DNA from: RYN-230 sp963704995
GTDB taxonomy: Bacteria > Actinomycetota > Actinomycetes > Streptosporangiales > Streptosporangiaceae
Reading direction: 5' to 3'
Assembly (NCBI GenBank): GCA_963704995.1
Contig: CAVPIM010000017.1
Span: forward strand, 1,736,001 to 1,800,000
Length of the DNA stretch: 64,000 nucleotides
How positions within the stretch are numbered: position 1 is the first letter of the stretch; every line of letters begins with the position of its first letter. Under the pieces are notes generated by a model. It searched no databases. It saw nothing but the letters and a program-made list of their open reading frames with translations, and was not told where the DNA came from. This document shows positions 18,097-28,187 of the stretch, in pieces. A program made the translations under genes and the position numbers.

Positions 18097-18145
18097 AGGA
18101 GAAGTCTCTAGCTAGCTGGCGGATAGCTAGCTAGAGGCCTCTCCT
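18097..18145 (-). terminator. Long hairpin downstream of the PKD protein gene
   Basis: CTCTAGCTAGC (18106-18116) pairs perfectly with GCTAGCTAGAG (18126-18136) around a 9-base loop. AGGAGA (18097-18102) pairs with TCTCCT (18140-18145) beyond a 3-base internal bulge. It lies 30 bp past the stop of the leftward PKD gene, so a terminator is most likely, although a T-run is lacking. Confidence 0.65.
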
Positions 18146-18174
18146 TGAGATAGACCTGGGCGGATCCGCACTGG

Positions 18175-19762
18175 CTACCCGGTGATCTTCAGTGACTGCT
18201 TGGACACAGGCCCGGCGCCGGCGCCAGGGAACGCCGATCCGACACCGCTGAACATCACCAGCGTGACGGTGTACCGTCCCGGCCGCTTGTACACGTGCGT
18301 CGGAGACTGGCCCGTACCGGTGGTGCCGTCGCCGAATTCCCAGAGATACGTCAGCACCGGCTGCGCGCTGACCGTGCCCAGCGCGGAGAAGCTCACTGGC
18401 CGTCCTGCGGACGAGTGCGCCGGTCCGAAGCTGAAGCCGGTGGTGATCCCGCCCTGACCGGTGGTGACGATGCCGCCGTTGCCGGTGGACGTGCCGTCCT
18501 TGGCCATGATGGTCAGGCCGACGGAGTAGGCGCCCGCAGACGGGAAGGTGTGCGAGATAGTCGGCGTCGTCTGCTCGACCGTCTGCGCGCCGAAGGCGTC
18601 ATTGAACTGCCAGACGTATTCGGCAACACCGCCCGGTGCGCTCGAGCCGCGGGCGTCGAAGTTCAGGGTCAGCCCGGAGCCCGCGGTGACCTTGAACTTC
18701 GCGTGCGGCCGTGCCGCCGCGGGCGTGAGCCGCTGCAGGCACGAATGGGTCTGATTGCTCCACTCCTCCTGGAACCAGTAGAAGTGGCCATTGATCACCT
18801 GGTTGTACTTGGCGCCGTTGGTGCCGTCCCCAGCGGGGTGCCGTACATGGCCGACGCACTGATCGCCGACCTCTTGCCCCTGGTTGGCCCCGGCGCCGTT
18901 GGTCCAGGCGTCGTTAGGCAGCGGATCGGTGACCGATTCGTTCTGCTCGTGGCTGAGCCCGCCGTTAATCTCACCATCGGCGATGCCATTGGGATTGTTC
19001 CCGTCCTGGCACAAGGGGTTGGTGGCGTCGAACGGGTCATTGGCATAGATCAGCATCGGCGACAGGCTGGTGTTCTGGTGATAGGCGCAAAAGAACGCAA
19101 GGTTGCTGGGCTCACCCGCTGAGCAGCCACCGAAGCGGTGGATTCGCGTTCGGGTCATTGCTGAAGCAGCTCTCGACATGCGGAGGCGTGAGCAGGAAGT
19201 ACTCGTGGCTGAGGTCGGTCTTCAGGCCGCGGGAGGCGACGAAGTGCTCGAGCTCTGTCTGGATCTGGGCGTCGGTCAGGCACCCGGTCACCGGCGCGGC
19301 CGCCGGGCACTCGGTTGGCGGGTACGGATCGGTGTCGACCAGCGCACCACCGAAGGTCGTCTGGTACCGCGCGAATGCGCCGGTCAGGTCGTTGTACTGG
19401 GCCGACACCGAGTCGACGTTCTGATGGCCGCCACTATCGTGGGCCAGGTCCGTGAAGAAGGTCCGGAGACCGGAGACATAGCCCGCCGGGTACGCCGACA
19501 GGCCTGCCGGGCTCCAGAGCACCATGTAGTCGGTGTTCGACGGCATCACCGGGCCGCCGTTGTAGTCCATGTTGGTGAACACCTGGTCGAAGCCGGTTCC
19601 CTTCGACCCACGGAGCGGAACGTAGGCTATGGGGTGGGCTGCCGCACGTAACGACGGCGACGACGCGGCGGCCGCGGTGCTCACCGGCATGGCCAGCTGG
19701 GACCCGGCGAGCGCAATGGCGGCGCACGCAACCAGGAAAATCCCCGACGGACGGATACGCAT
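18175..19762 (-). pseudogene. Secreted PKD-domain protein with HExxE motif, frameshifted
   Basis: ATG 19762 with GGAAGG upstream starts a signal peptide (IFLVACAAIALAGSQLA). The N-terminal frame runs to NDPNANPP and stops; the sequence continues in another frame as FGGCSAGEPSNLAFFCAYHQ. The shift needs one base removed near 19130-19141, inside a short CCACCG/CGGTGG dyad. The joined product of about 528 residues has a domain with GLSHEQNESVTDP, reminiscent of metalloprotease-like or EXORDIUM-like families, and two PKD-like modules (LTYLWEFGDGTTGTGQSPTHVYKRPG). The PKD modules argue for cell-surface polysaccharide or protein contact. Whether the break is real is unknown. Confidence 0.75.
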
Positions 19763-19844
19763 GTGTCGTCCTTCCCCGTCCCGCAATCCAGGGGCGGATT
19801 ACCTCAGTTTCCCAGGCGACCCCGGGCAGCCCGCGACGAGGACA
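19763..19844. other. Short non-coding gap upstream of the PKD gene
   Basis: This is the leader of the PKD gene. Between it and 20338 the only structures seen are the two inverted repeats and the weak ORF listed separately. The stretch 19860-19920 is less GC-rich than its surroundings. Confidence 0.4.
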
Positions 19845-20342
19845 CTACCACAGCGGACTACGCTCCGGAATAGGCCGCTGCCTAGTACTAAATACAGGTC
19901 TGCAGGCCATGTTCAAAGCACCGGGTGAGGACTTACGGTCATTTCTTAACCATCGCGTGAACGACAGCCCCGGCACCCCAAGAGCAGGCACACGGACGAC
20001 TCCGGCTACGCCCACGTCTACCTGCACGGCCCCTGTACGGGCACGTAAACGTCGGCGTAGCCGGAGCCGGGTCGTGCTCGGCGACCGCAAGCGGATGCGG
20101 GACGTGCCCGAATCCGGTGGCGGGCTCGCTAGATGCCGGAGCAGCCCCCTCCTGCTGCTCCGGCATCTGCTGGTACGGGCGTGATCTTCCAGCGGCCCGC
20201 CGGCCACATCGGCCGCCGCCATCCGGTCGCCAAAGGTCTCGATCACCGCAGGCTCGGCAGCTGCGTCGTCACTGATGGCGCTGGCGGCCCGGCTCGCCAC
20301 CCGGCTTTCCAGGTCGGCGCCCTCCAGGTCGGAGCGGATCAT
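19845..20342 (-). CDS. Unknown ORF coupled to the cupin gene
   Basis: ATG 20342 overlaps the cupin stop as ATGA, which suggests a translated downstream gene. The first 60 residues (MIRSDLEGADLESR to GPLEDHARTS) have ordinary acidic composition. After that the frame becomes arginine-rich and crosses two hairpins, so the true protein may be short or frameshifted near 20150. No family is recognised. Confidence 0.35.
   Translation of the reverse strand: MIRSDLEGADLESRVASRAASAISDDAAAEPAVIETFGDRMAAADVAGGPLEDHARTSRCRSSRRGLLRHLASPPPDSGTSRIRLRSPSTTRLRLRRRLRARTGAVQVDVGVAGVVRVPALGVPGLSFTRWLRNDRKSSPGALNMACRPVFSTRQRPIPERSPLW
20002..20064. repeat. 16-bp inverted repeat, 31-bp spacer
   Basis: CCGGCTACGCCCACGT (20002-20017) and ACGTCGGCGTAGCCGG (20049-20064) are inverted copies with one mismatch. 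They lie in the poorly coding region between the PKD gene and the cupin. Purpose unknown. Confidence 0.6.
20132..20167 (-). terminator. 13-bp perfect stem-loop below the cupin operon
   Basis: GATGCCGGAGCAG (20132-20144) pairs with CTGCTCCGGCATC (20155-20167) around a 10-base loop. It may terminate the leftward cupin transcript, although no T-run follows. Confidence 0.55.
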
Positions 20343-20857
20343 GCCATCACCTCGGCCAGCACCTGCTGGGTGGTGAGTTCGTGCCCGTGGGAGCTGCGCG
20401 CATGCTCGCGGATAGCGGCGACAAGCTGGTCAAACTGGTCGTCGCTAGCGACCCGGAACTCAACCCCGCAGGGGCAGCGGCCGACGTGCCCGGCTAGCGC
20501 ACGTCCGGTGAAAGCGAGGTCAAGCGCGACGCACGGCTCGTCCCCTTCCACCCAGGCGTCGTGACCCGCCGACACCACGTGCGCGTCACCCGGGCCGAAG
20601 TTGTATTCGCGGCCGTCGTCCATGCGGGCGTGGAGCCGGCCGGAGATGATGTAGCCGGTGTGGGCCGCCTGGCAGGCTTCCGTGCCGACGACCGGCTTGA
20701 CGTCGGTTGACCACTTCCAACCAGGCTGATACACGGTGCGGGCGATCGTGACACCGGGCAGGTTGACCACGTTGAGCGAGGCGTGTTCGAACACGTGTCG
20801 CTCATCGGGCGTCTCGATGTTCTTGACGGCCACGACTAGTTTCGTAGCTTCGAGCAT
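20339..20857 (-). CDS. Cupin domain protein with DUF1059-like tail
   Basis: I chose ATG 20857 (MLEATKLVV) as start. Residues about 35-125 are a cupin barrel (TGYIISGRLHARMDDGREYNFGPGDAHVVSAGHDAWVEGDEPCVALDL). The C-terminal 45 residues (CPCGVEFRVASDDQFDQLVAAIREHARSSHG) resemble DUF1059, a small domain normally encoded alone. The cupin probably binds a metal or small ligand; no catalytic role is assigned. The gene lies 95 bp downstream of the LAL regulator on the same strand. Confidence 0.75.
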   Translation of the reverse strand: MLEATKLVVAVKNIETPDERHVFEHASLNVVNLPGVTIARTVYQPGWKWSTDVKPVVGTEACQAAHTGYIISGRLHARMDDGREYNFGPGDAHVVSAGHDAWVEGDEPCVALDLAFTGRALAGHVGRCPCGVEFRVASDDQFDQLVAAIREHARSSHGHELTTQQVLAEVMA

Positions 20858-20952
20858 CCGGTGTTGCCTTCTCTTGGCCTGGCTGGCCAGGCCAGCATGC
20901 ACGCCGGCCGCCTGCCGTCACATCGGGAACAACACGTAGATGCCAGCCGGGG

Positions 20953-23757
20953 CTACGTAGTGGCCGAGGGGGGGAAAGCTGGCTGAGAGTCGCGGGCCGC
21001 GGCCTGTGATGCGGCCGCCACCAGGCCAGTTCGGGAGGGGGCGCCGGTCTTGCGCAGCAGGCTCTCGACGTGCTTCTCCACGGTCCGTGGCGACAGGTGC
21101 AGCCGTGCCGCGACCTGCTTGTTGGCCAGCCCGCCGCCGACGAGGCGCAGCACGTCCGCCTCCCTGGCGGTGATTCCCGCCGCCACCCAGGGATTGGGCT
21201 GCGACTCCTTGAGCAGTTCGCGGCAGCGCTCGGCCAGGCGGGGCAGGTCCCGGCGATCAAATCCTGCCTCGGCCTCGGCCAGCCAGCGAAGCGGGTCGCC
21301 CCATCCGTCGGCGAGGGCAGCGGGGGCAGCGCAGAACCTCGCCAGCTCACCCCAGGCCTCGCAGTTCGTGAAGCCAACGTCGCAGCCCGCCGCCAGTTCG
21401 TTGGCCCGCTGCCGCTGCCCGGCTCGCCCGGCCAGAACCGCCTCGGCATAGCCGATGAGGCTCCGGTTGTGGCGGATGGCGCCGACGCCCAGCCGGCGGG
21501 CCTCCTCGATCGCCCGTGCCGCCCGGTGATCACCCAGTGAGGCCAGGAGCAGCGGCCATAGCGCCCGAAGCCCCGCGGGTTCGGCATGCGGGAGGCGGGC
21601 CAGGATCACCATCCCCCGGGCGTAGGGTTCCACGGCCGCCGCGGCCTCGCCACCAAGCAGAACCACTGCTCCCCGGCTGGCCCAGCAGATGCCCTCGACC
21701 ATCTGGTCGTCCGGAGCGGCGGCGATGGCGCGGGCGGCGTAGCGCTCTGTCTGCCCGGCGTCGGCGCGCATGCTGGCGCTGCCTGCAAGTACCGCCAGCG
21801 CTTTGGCCCGGACCTGGTCCAGGCCGAGCCGCTCGGCGAGGCCGACGGCGGCCTGCGCGTGGGCATCACACGTGTCCAGTTCCCAGCGGCAGGTGAAGCC
21901 CGCGGCGAGCTGGAGATCCAGAATCGCCACGGTACTCAGCGCACCCATCTGCTCGGCAGCGCGCCACGCCTCGGACAACCGCTCCACTCCGGCATGATCA
22001 AGGAGGTCGATGGTGCCCAGCTCGTGCAGGGCGCGCAGCCGCCACAACGGCAGGCCGACCGCCTCCGCGGTGACCAGCGCGCTCTCGAACGCCGTGCGGG
22101 CGGCGCTGAGATCACGCAGCCGGTGGCTCCGGCCGATGAGCTCCAGCGCATGACAACGGACATCCGGAGCACTGCCCTCGGCGGCGAGGACGCCCTCGGC
22201 GAAAAGCCGGGCCTCATCGAGGTCATCGGCGGCGAAGGCCACCTCGGCATCGATGACGCCCATGCGGGCGCGCACGCCAGCCGGCGGGGCGGTCCCGGCC
22301 AGGCGCCGGGCGGCGCCGAGGTGGTGGCGGGCCATCTCCCACCGCGAGGCGCCCACCGCCGCCTGGCTGAGGCGAAGATGAACCTCCGTCCGGAGTTCCG
22401 CCGCCTCGGCCCCGAGCCGGGTGATGAGATGGCCGCCGGCCGCCGCAGCCTCCTCAACCCGTCCGGCCAGGGCGAGCGCTTCGACCAGCAGAAGTTCTGC
22501 CTGGTCCCGCTCGGGAGTGCCTTCGAGGAGGTCAGCGGCACGCCGTAGGGTGCCGATCGCCGTGGCCAGCGCCCCCCAGGACAGCGCCTGGCCGCCGGAC
22601 TCGCTCAGCAGCGTCCCGGCCCGGCGGCGGTCCCCGGCGCGGTTCGCCAGCTCGACGGCCAGCTCGCGCAGGCCGCCTTCCAGGCGCGGGGGTGCGGCGT
22701 CCAGAACGGCGAGCGCCGCCGAGGCCTGGGCCCGCTGGCGGGGTGGCAGCATGGTATCGAGCACCGCCTCGCGGGTCAGCGCGTGCCGAAAGCGGAAGGC
22801 CGTGCCGTCGGCGCTCACCAGCAGTTGCTCGACAGCGAGCCCGAGCGTCTCCGCCACCAGGGCCGCGGTCTGGCCGCTCACGGCCGGGAGCAGTTCCCAG
22901 TCGAAGTGGCGGCCGAGGATGGCAGCCGCCTCGATCACCGATCGCTGCGGTTTACTGAACCCGGCCAGGCGCTCGCGGACCGTCTCGGTGAACGACTCCG
23001 GCAGCCCGGGCGACGCCAGCAGGTCTTCCACCAGCAGCGGCACTCCTTCGGCGGAGGCCTGCACCCGGCGCAGGAGTCCCGCGTCTGCTCCCGGGACGCA
23101 GGCCTGGACCATGCGCGCCATGTCCTCATCGCTGAGCCGGTCAAGAGCGAGGTGAAGCACGCCGGGCCGGCCCCGCTGCCGGCGGGCCACTTCCAGTGCG
23201 GCCGACGGCCGGTTGGCGCGCAGGGTAAGTACGCACAGCAACGACTCGCCATCAAGGTGCTCGCCCAGGTACTCCATCAGGGCCACGGTGTCCGGGTCCG
23301 CCCAGTGCAGGTCCTCTAGCACTATGACCAGGCCCTGGGGCGCGAGCCGCCGGAGCAGCTGGATCAGCGCCTCACCGCGGATCCCAGGTGAGACCTCTCC
23401 ACTTGCCGGAGCGCGGCCAGCCATCCCTGGCAGCAGCGCGCTGAGGGCGGGCAGCCAGGGCTCCATCGTCGCGTCATCGGGAACGGCCCGGTCCCGGAGG
23501 AGCTGCACAAGCGCGTCCGTGAGCGGCCGGTAAGCAGCGGTCACTGACTGCGGCACTGCCCGGCTGGTAACGACCCGGAAGCCACGGCTGGCCGCCCGGC
23601 TGGCCGTCTCCAGGGCCAGCCTCGACTTGCCGATCCCCGGCTCCCCGGTGATCACTACACACCCGCCGTGCCCGGCCATAGCGGCCGTCAGCGCCGCGTC
23701 GACCGCCTCCAGCGCGGCGTCCCTGCCGATCACGACCGGGCACAATACCTGCGGCAT
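20953..23757 (-). CDS. Large ATP-binding LuxR-family (LAL) regulator
   Basis: The 934-residue protein has an AAA/STAND ATPase at the N terminus with Walker A GEPGIGKS (residues 38-45) and Walker B-like GLVIVLEDLHWADPD. A long helical TPR-like middle follows. The C terminus is a LuxR helix-turn-helix (ITAREADVLRLVGGGLANKQVAARLHLSPRTVEKHVESLLRKTG). LAL proteins sense an inducer and activate nearby operons in an ATP-dependent way. The frame is intact, unlike many neighbours. The cupin downstream is the nearest candidate co-transcribed gene or target. Confidence 0.92.
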   Translation of the reverse strand: MPQVLCPVVIGRDAALEAVDAALTAAMAGHGGCVVITGEPGIGKSRLALETASRAASRGFRVVTSRAVPQSVTAAYRPLTDALVQLLRDRAVPDDATMEPWLPALSALLPGMAGRAPASGEVSPGIRGEALIQLLRRLAPQGLVIVLEDLHWADPDTVALMEYLGEHLDGESLLCVLTLRANRPSAALEVARRQRGRPGVLHLALDRLSDEDMARMVQACVPGADAGLLRRVQASAEGVPLLVEDLLASPGLPESFTETVRERLAGFSKPQRSVIEAAAILGRHFDWELLPAVSGQTAALVAETLGLAVEQLLVSADGTAFRFRHALTREAVLDTMLPPRQRAQASAALAVLDAAPPRLEGGLRELAVELANRAGDRRRAGTLLSESGGQALSWGALATAIGTLRRAADLLEGTPERDQAELLLVEALALAGRVEEAAAAGGHLITRLGAEAAELRTEVHLRLSQAAVGASRWEMARHHLGAARRLAGTAPPAGVRARMGVIDAEVAFAADDLDEARLFAEGVLAAEGSAPDVRCHALELIGRSHRLRDLSAARTAFESALVTAEAVGLPLWRLRALHELGTIDLLDHAGVERLSEAWRAAEQMGALSTVAILDLQLAAGFTCRWELDTCDAHAQAAVGLAERLGLDQVRAKALAVLAGSASMRADAGQTERYAARAIAAAPDDQMVEGICWASRGAVVLLGGEAAAAVEPYARGMVILARLPHAEPAGLRALWPLLLASLGDHRAARAIEEARRLGVGAIRHNRSLIGYAEAVLAGRAGQRQRANELAAGCDVGFTNCEAWGELARFCAAPAALADGWGDPLRWLAEAEAGFDRRDLPRLAERCRELLKESQPNPWVAAGITAREADVLRLVGGGLANKQVAARLHLSPRTVEKHVESLLRKTGAPSRTGLVAAASQAAARDSQPAFPPSATT

Positions 23758-23907
23758 CAGCCTAGTCTGTCAGCAATCCCTCGATATCGAAGAAGGGTCG
23801 TCGGTTTCCGGAACGGGCGGCGCCAGAGTCCCCGGCGAATCTGGTCGGGCGGTGATGCGCGGGGAAGGCCCATTCCCCCGGCGACGACCTCGGGCCGGCG
23901 AGTCGTC

Positions 23908-24948
23908 CTACTGGCCGCCGGGCAGCGCCGCCGGGTAGTTCTGCTGGAGGAAGGTAAGCAGGCCTTCCCGGACTTCCCGGCACAGTGGCGCGATGGCGTC
24001 GCCATCGACAGCCGTGACCGCCGCGATGAGCTTCACTGCCGAGCCGGTCGCATCTTCGACGAAGATGTCGCCAGGGCTCCTGTCCCAGTGTGAGGAGCGT
24101 TCGAGTATCCGGCCGAGTTCCTCACGCAAGGCGCTGAGCAGGGCATGGAGAGGCGCGTGGCCGTCGACCGCCATTTCCACCACGCCGCTGACGCGGGCGC
24201 CCTTGTGCGTCCAGTTCTGGAATGGCGTCGTCGTGAAGTAGGTGCAGGGCAAGATCATCGTGGTGTTGTCCCGCAGGCGCACGGCGACGTACGTGAGGGT
24301 GATCTCCTCGATGCGGCCCGTCAGCCCCTGCACGACGACGATGTCATCGATGCGGATCGCGTCGGTGAAGGCGATCTGGAGACCAGCGAACAGGTTCCCG
24401 ATAGTTGTCTGCGCAGCCAGTCCGGCGATTACTCCGATCAGGCCAGCCGAGGCCAGGATGCCGGCACCTATGTCGCGCAGCGGCGGTATCGTCCACAAGA
24501 TCGCGGCGATGGTGACCGCCACGATCAGGGCCTGGACCACGCGCGTGACAAGGATGATCTTCGTCCGGACGTGGCGGGAACGGCGATCCCCGAGCCCATC
24601 CTCAGGAAAGCGGGCCAGCAGGGCCCGTTCAATGCCGACCGCGACCACCGTGAGCAGCCATCCGACGATGGCGATCGCTGCGAGGCCGAGAAGGTGCCCG
24701 GCACGCCCGGCCCATTGGCCCTGCGCGGCCGCCCCTGCGAGGACTGCGCGGATGGCCAGCACGACGAGTAGCACGGTGAGCGGCGCCCGCCAGAGGGGCC
24801 GCCGCCCGACTTGCAGATTGCGGCGCGCGGCGAGCCGCCTGATCGCGATCGTGACCGCCACGCCGACCACGAACGCGATGGCGGCCGCCACGATGCAGGC
24901 GATGATGACCGTCAATGCCGAAGCGTCGTTCAGCTCAGGCATCGACAT
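23908..24948 (-). CDS. MscS-family mechanosensitive channel
   Basis: The 346-residue protein has four or so membrane helices (ALTVIIACIVAAAIAFVVGVAV, RAPLTVLLVVLAIRAVLAGA, LLGLAAIAIVGWLLTVVAVG, VVQALIVAVTIAAILW). The MscS pore helix and beta domain follow: GILASAGLIGVIAGLAAQTTIGNLFAGLQIAFTDAIRIDDIVVV. MscS channels open under membrane tension and release osmolytes. It lies about 150 bp downstream of the LAL regulator start. The length fits small single-pore actinobacterial members. Confidence 0.9.
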   Translation of the reverse strand: MSMPELNDASALTVIIACIVAAAIAFVVGVAVTIAIRRLAARRNLQVGRRPLWRAPLTVLLVVLAIRAVLAGAAAQGQWAGRAGHLLGLAAIAIVGWLLTVVAVGIERALLARFPEDGLGDRRSRHVRTKIILVTRVVQALIVAVTIAAILWTIPPLRDIGAGILASAGLIGVIAGLAAQTTIGNLFAGLQIAFTDAIRIDDIVVVQGLTGRIEEITLTYVAVRLRDNTTMILPCTYFTTTPFQNWTHKGARVSGVVEMAVDGHAPLHALLSALREELGRILERSSHWDRSPGDIFVEDATGSAVKLIAAVTAVDGDAIAPLCREVREGLLTFLQQNYPAALPGGQ

Positions 24949-25019
24949 GTGCTCCTGGCTCTAGTCGGTGACGGTGAGCCTACAGCGCCGGGCATCGATT
25001 GAAATGCCGGCCCGAGCGG

Positions 25020-26040
25020 CTAGGAACGACCTGATCCCGGCGAAGCGTTATCGGCCGGGGGTGGATCCCGGGAAACGAGGCGCAACCCAACCCGGGCCGC
25101 GGGGATACGTTCTTGCTCACGGGCCAGGAGCGTCATCGCGCGCATGTCGGCTACCGTGGGCCGGTTCACATCCAGGGCTCGCGGCCACAGGCGGGCATAA
25201 CGCACGGCGGCGACCTCGGCCGCGTAGACCAGCGCCTGGTTGACCAGGTAGAGCAGGGCGAACATGCCGGCCACGGTGGCGAAACTCCCGTAGACGGCCC
25301 CGGCCTTGCTCACCAGCCTCGCCAGCAATGGTGCACCCAGATTGAGCGCCAGGGTCACCGCCGCGGCGCCCAGGACGGCGGCCGGCCAGAGGGCACGGAC
25401 CGGCGCGGGTCGCGCGAGCAGCAGCCTGGCGCCAAAGAGCAAGACGGCGAAGATGACCACCGCGGACCCGAGCACTGCCGCAGCCCGTTCCGCTTCGGGG
25501 AGGCGGGGCAGCGCGGTGACCACGACGGTCAGCGCGCCAACCGCCAGTGCCCCCAGCAGCAGCGCCACCAGCAGCCCGAACACCCGGACGTACCGGGACG
25601 CGAACCCGGCCCGAAGGCGCCTGGGGACGCCGGCGACATGGTTCAGCATCTGGTACGCGGAGAACACGACACCGGTTCCAGAGAACAGCAGGCCGATCAG
25701 GCCAGGCAATAAACGGGACGGTCAACGTCGGCAAGGAAGTCACCGAATTCTCAACCGTGGATCGCAGCGCCGCCGGGACGGTCTCAGTGATGAGCCGCTG
25801 GCGCAGTTCTGGGTTATCCGCCAGCACCCGCGACAGAATCGCCACGCCGAGCAGCAGCAACGGGAAGATGCTGAGGAAACCGTAGTAGGTGATCAGCGCG
25901 GCCTCGCGCCCGCCGTCATCGTCTCCGTACTTCTTGATCACCGCGTAAGGGAAGCCCAGGAGGCCATGCCTGCGCTGCACGCGATCCGCCCAGGCGATGA
26001 TCCGGTTCACCCGTGCGCTCACGCCTTCGAAGAAGTGCAT
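25020..26040 (-). pseudogene. YihY/BrkB-family membrane protein, frameshifted
   Basis: The N-terminal part from 26040 (YAVIKKYGDDDGGREAALITYYGFLSIFPLLLLGVAIL, typical of YihY/virulence factor BrkB) reads to LPTLTVP. The family sequence then continues in another frame as LPGLIGLLFSGTGVVFSAYQMLNHVAGVPR with several membrane helices to the stop at 25020. One base removed near 25708-25714, in a TTTA/TAAA stretch, restores VPLLPGLIG. The whole protein would be about 339 residues with six helices. The transport role is unknown. The break may be real or a sequence error. Confidence 0.85.
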
Positions 26041-26269
26041 GCCCCAGCCTTCCTGTCATCACGCCCGGAAATGTCATCATCGCCGGGCGAGCACGGCGTC
26101 GGGCCGACACCATCCGGCAGGCGCCGGATGCGGCAGGTTCGGTCCTGGCGGTCTGCACCGCACTCAGTTCAGGCCGTCTGAAACCCCAGAACCCTAGTGA
26201 AGCTCCCTCCAGGAAACGACCGCTGCCACGATCGCCACGCCGGAAGCGCTCACCGAGTCCCGTCTCGGC

Positions 26270-28033
26270 CTAGCTGAGGGGTGGTACAGCGGGAAGGTCA
26301 GGAGGCGGGCCGAAGGCGGCGGCCCACTGGGCGCCGGTTTCGCCGCGGAAGGCGGTGATGGCGGCGCCGACCGTCGGATAAAAGTGGTGAGGGTCGATGG
26401 TCCGGGTGAGCCCGTAGCGTTCGATCTTGCGCCGTACCGGGTCCTTGAGCTCGGCGAACACCAGGCTGATGCCCCGGGCGTTCAGTTCCTCGTCCAGGTC
26501 GGTCAGCATGTCGGACGCGGTGGTGTCCACATCGGTCACGGGCTCCGCCGCGATGAGGATCCAGCTGGGCTTCGGCTCCGCCTTGGCCAGCCGGCGGATC
26601 TCGTCGCGGAACGTGGTGGCGTTGGCGAAGAACAGCGGGCCGTCGAATCGGTAGATCACCAGGCCAGGCAGGTGCCCAGCGCCGGGATACGAGCGGATGT
26701 CGTGGTATCCCTCCACTCCCTCGACGCGTCCGAGCACCGTGGCGTAGGGCCACCAGGCCCGCCGGAAGACGTTGAGGATGGACAGCGCGACCGCGATCGC
26801 GATCCCGGGCAGCACGCCCAGCAGGGCGACGCCGAGGAACGCCGCGATCGACAGCAGGAACTCGGCCTTGCGCTGCCGCCACAGCCGCAGCGTGGCGGGA
26901 ATGTCGGCCAGGGACAGTGATGCGGTGATCACCACCGCGGCCAGGGTCGGCTGGGGCAGGTTCCGGAACAGGCCCGGGATCAGCACGATCATGAGGATGA
27001 TCAGGACGGCGCCGATCACCCCGGTCAGCTGGGTCTTCGCCCCGGACCGTTCCGCCACTGCCGTCCGCGACCCGCTGGTGCTGACCGGAAATCCCTGGAA
27101 CAGCCCGGCGGCCAGGTTCGCCACTCCGATGCCAATCATCTCGCCGTTACCGCGGACCTCCTGCCCGCTGCGGGCCGCGAACGCCGACGCGGTGGAGATC
27201 GTGTCGGCCAGCGAGACCAGGGCGATTCCCAGCGCCCCAGCGAACAGAGGACCGAGATCGGACAGGCGGACGGACGGGATGGTGAACGGCGGGAAACCCT
27301 TGGGGAGCACGCCGACCAGGCTGACGCCATGGTCGGCCAGGTGAAAGACCGTGGTCGCCGCGATCGCCAGCACGACGGCGATCAGCACGGCCGGGACCTT
27401 CGGCAGCCAGCGCTGCAGCACCAATATCAGCACGACCGCCGCGATCCCGACGGCGGCCGCGGCCGCAACCACATCGCCGTTCGCCAGGCCCTTGGCGAAC
27501 CCGGTGATTTCACCGATCAGGCCATCAGCCTCAACCTTGAACCCGAGCAGCTTCGGCAGCTGCCCGATGAGGATGGTCAGCGCCAGGCCGTTCATGTAGC
27601 CGATCATCGTCGGCTTGGAGATCAGGTCGGCGATGAAGCCGAGTTTCGCCACCGCCGCCAGGATCATGATCCCCGCGACCATAATCGCGAGGATCGACGC
27701 GAGCGCGACCGCGCGTTTCGCGTCGCCTTTGGCGGCCATCAGCGGCAGGATCGTCGCGGCGATCATCGGCCCCAGCGAGGAATCCGGGCCCAGCACCAGG
27801 ATCCGCGACGGCCCGAACGCCGCGTAACCGAGCAGGCACAAGATGGACGTGTACAGGCCGGTGATCGGCGGCAGACCCGCGAGTTCCGCGTACGCCATGC
27901 CCTGCGGGACCAGCAGGGTGGTCAGCACCAGCCCCGCGATGACGTCCTTCAGCAGCCACTGCCGGCGGTATGACGAGATCACCTGAAGCCCGGGCACCCA
28001 ATGGAACACGGACACCCCCAAGGCCCTGGTCAT
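26270..28033 (-). CDS. SulP-family anion permease with STAS domain
   Basis: I chose ATG 28033 (MTRALGVSVF); the longer open frame upstream lacks family sequence. The 587-residue protein shows the SulP signature region VPQGMAYAELAGLPPITGLYTSILCLLGYAAFGPSRILVLGPDSSLGPM. About ten to twelve helices follow, then a cytosolic STAS domain (about residues 450-560, PGLVIYRFDGPLFFANATTFRDEI). Members carry sulfate, bicarbonate or related anions. It is divergent from PPK2 across 155 bp; shared regulation is possible. Confidence 0.92.
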   Translation of the reverse strand: MTRALGVSVFHWVPGLQVISSYRRQWLLKDVIAGLVLTTLLVPQGMAYAELAGLPPITGLYTSILCLLGYAAFGPSRILVLGPDSSLGPMIAATILPLMAAKGDAKRAVALASILAIMVAGIMILAAVAKLGFIADLISKPTMIGYMNGLALTILIGQLPKLLGFKVEADGLIGEITGFAKGLANGDVVAAAAAVGIAAVVLILVLQRWLPKVPAVLIAVVLAIAATTVFHLADHGVSLVGVLPKGFPPFTIPSVRLSDLGPLFAGALGIALVSLADTISTASAFAARSGQEVRGNGEMIGIGVANLAAGLFQGFPVSTSGSRTAVAERSGAKTQLTGVIGAVLIILMIVLIPGLFRNLPQPTLAAVVITASLSLADIPATLRLWRQRKAEFLLSIAAFLGVALLGVLPGIAIAVALSILNVFRRAWWPYATVLGRVEGVEGYHDIRSYPGAGHLPGLVIYRFDGPLFFANATTFRDEIRRLAKAEPKPSWILIAAEPVTDVDTTASDMLTDLDEELNARGISLVFAELKDPVRRKIERYGLTRTIDPHHFYPTVGAAITAFRGETGAQWAAAFGPPPDLPAVPPLS

Positions 28034-28187
28034 ACACCGTAATGGCAATTTCGTCCGTCCGGACAAACCCGGCATCACCCCCACCGGGTGACGGCCCGGG
28101 TGCCGAAGCAGGCGATCGTGGCGGGATGACTCCCCGCTCAAGGCCAGTCCTGAGCCTGGCCGACCTGGCCCGCCGGAGGTAAACGAC

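Noticed and set aside
18097..18145. Insertion-sequence terminal repeats
   Set aside because: The arms are separated by only a short loop and no transposase is present; a transcription hairpin is simpler.
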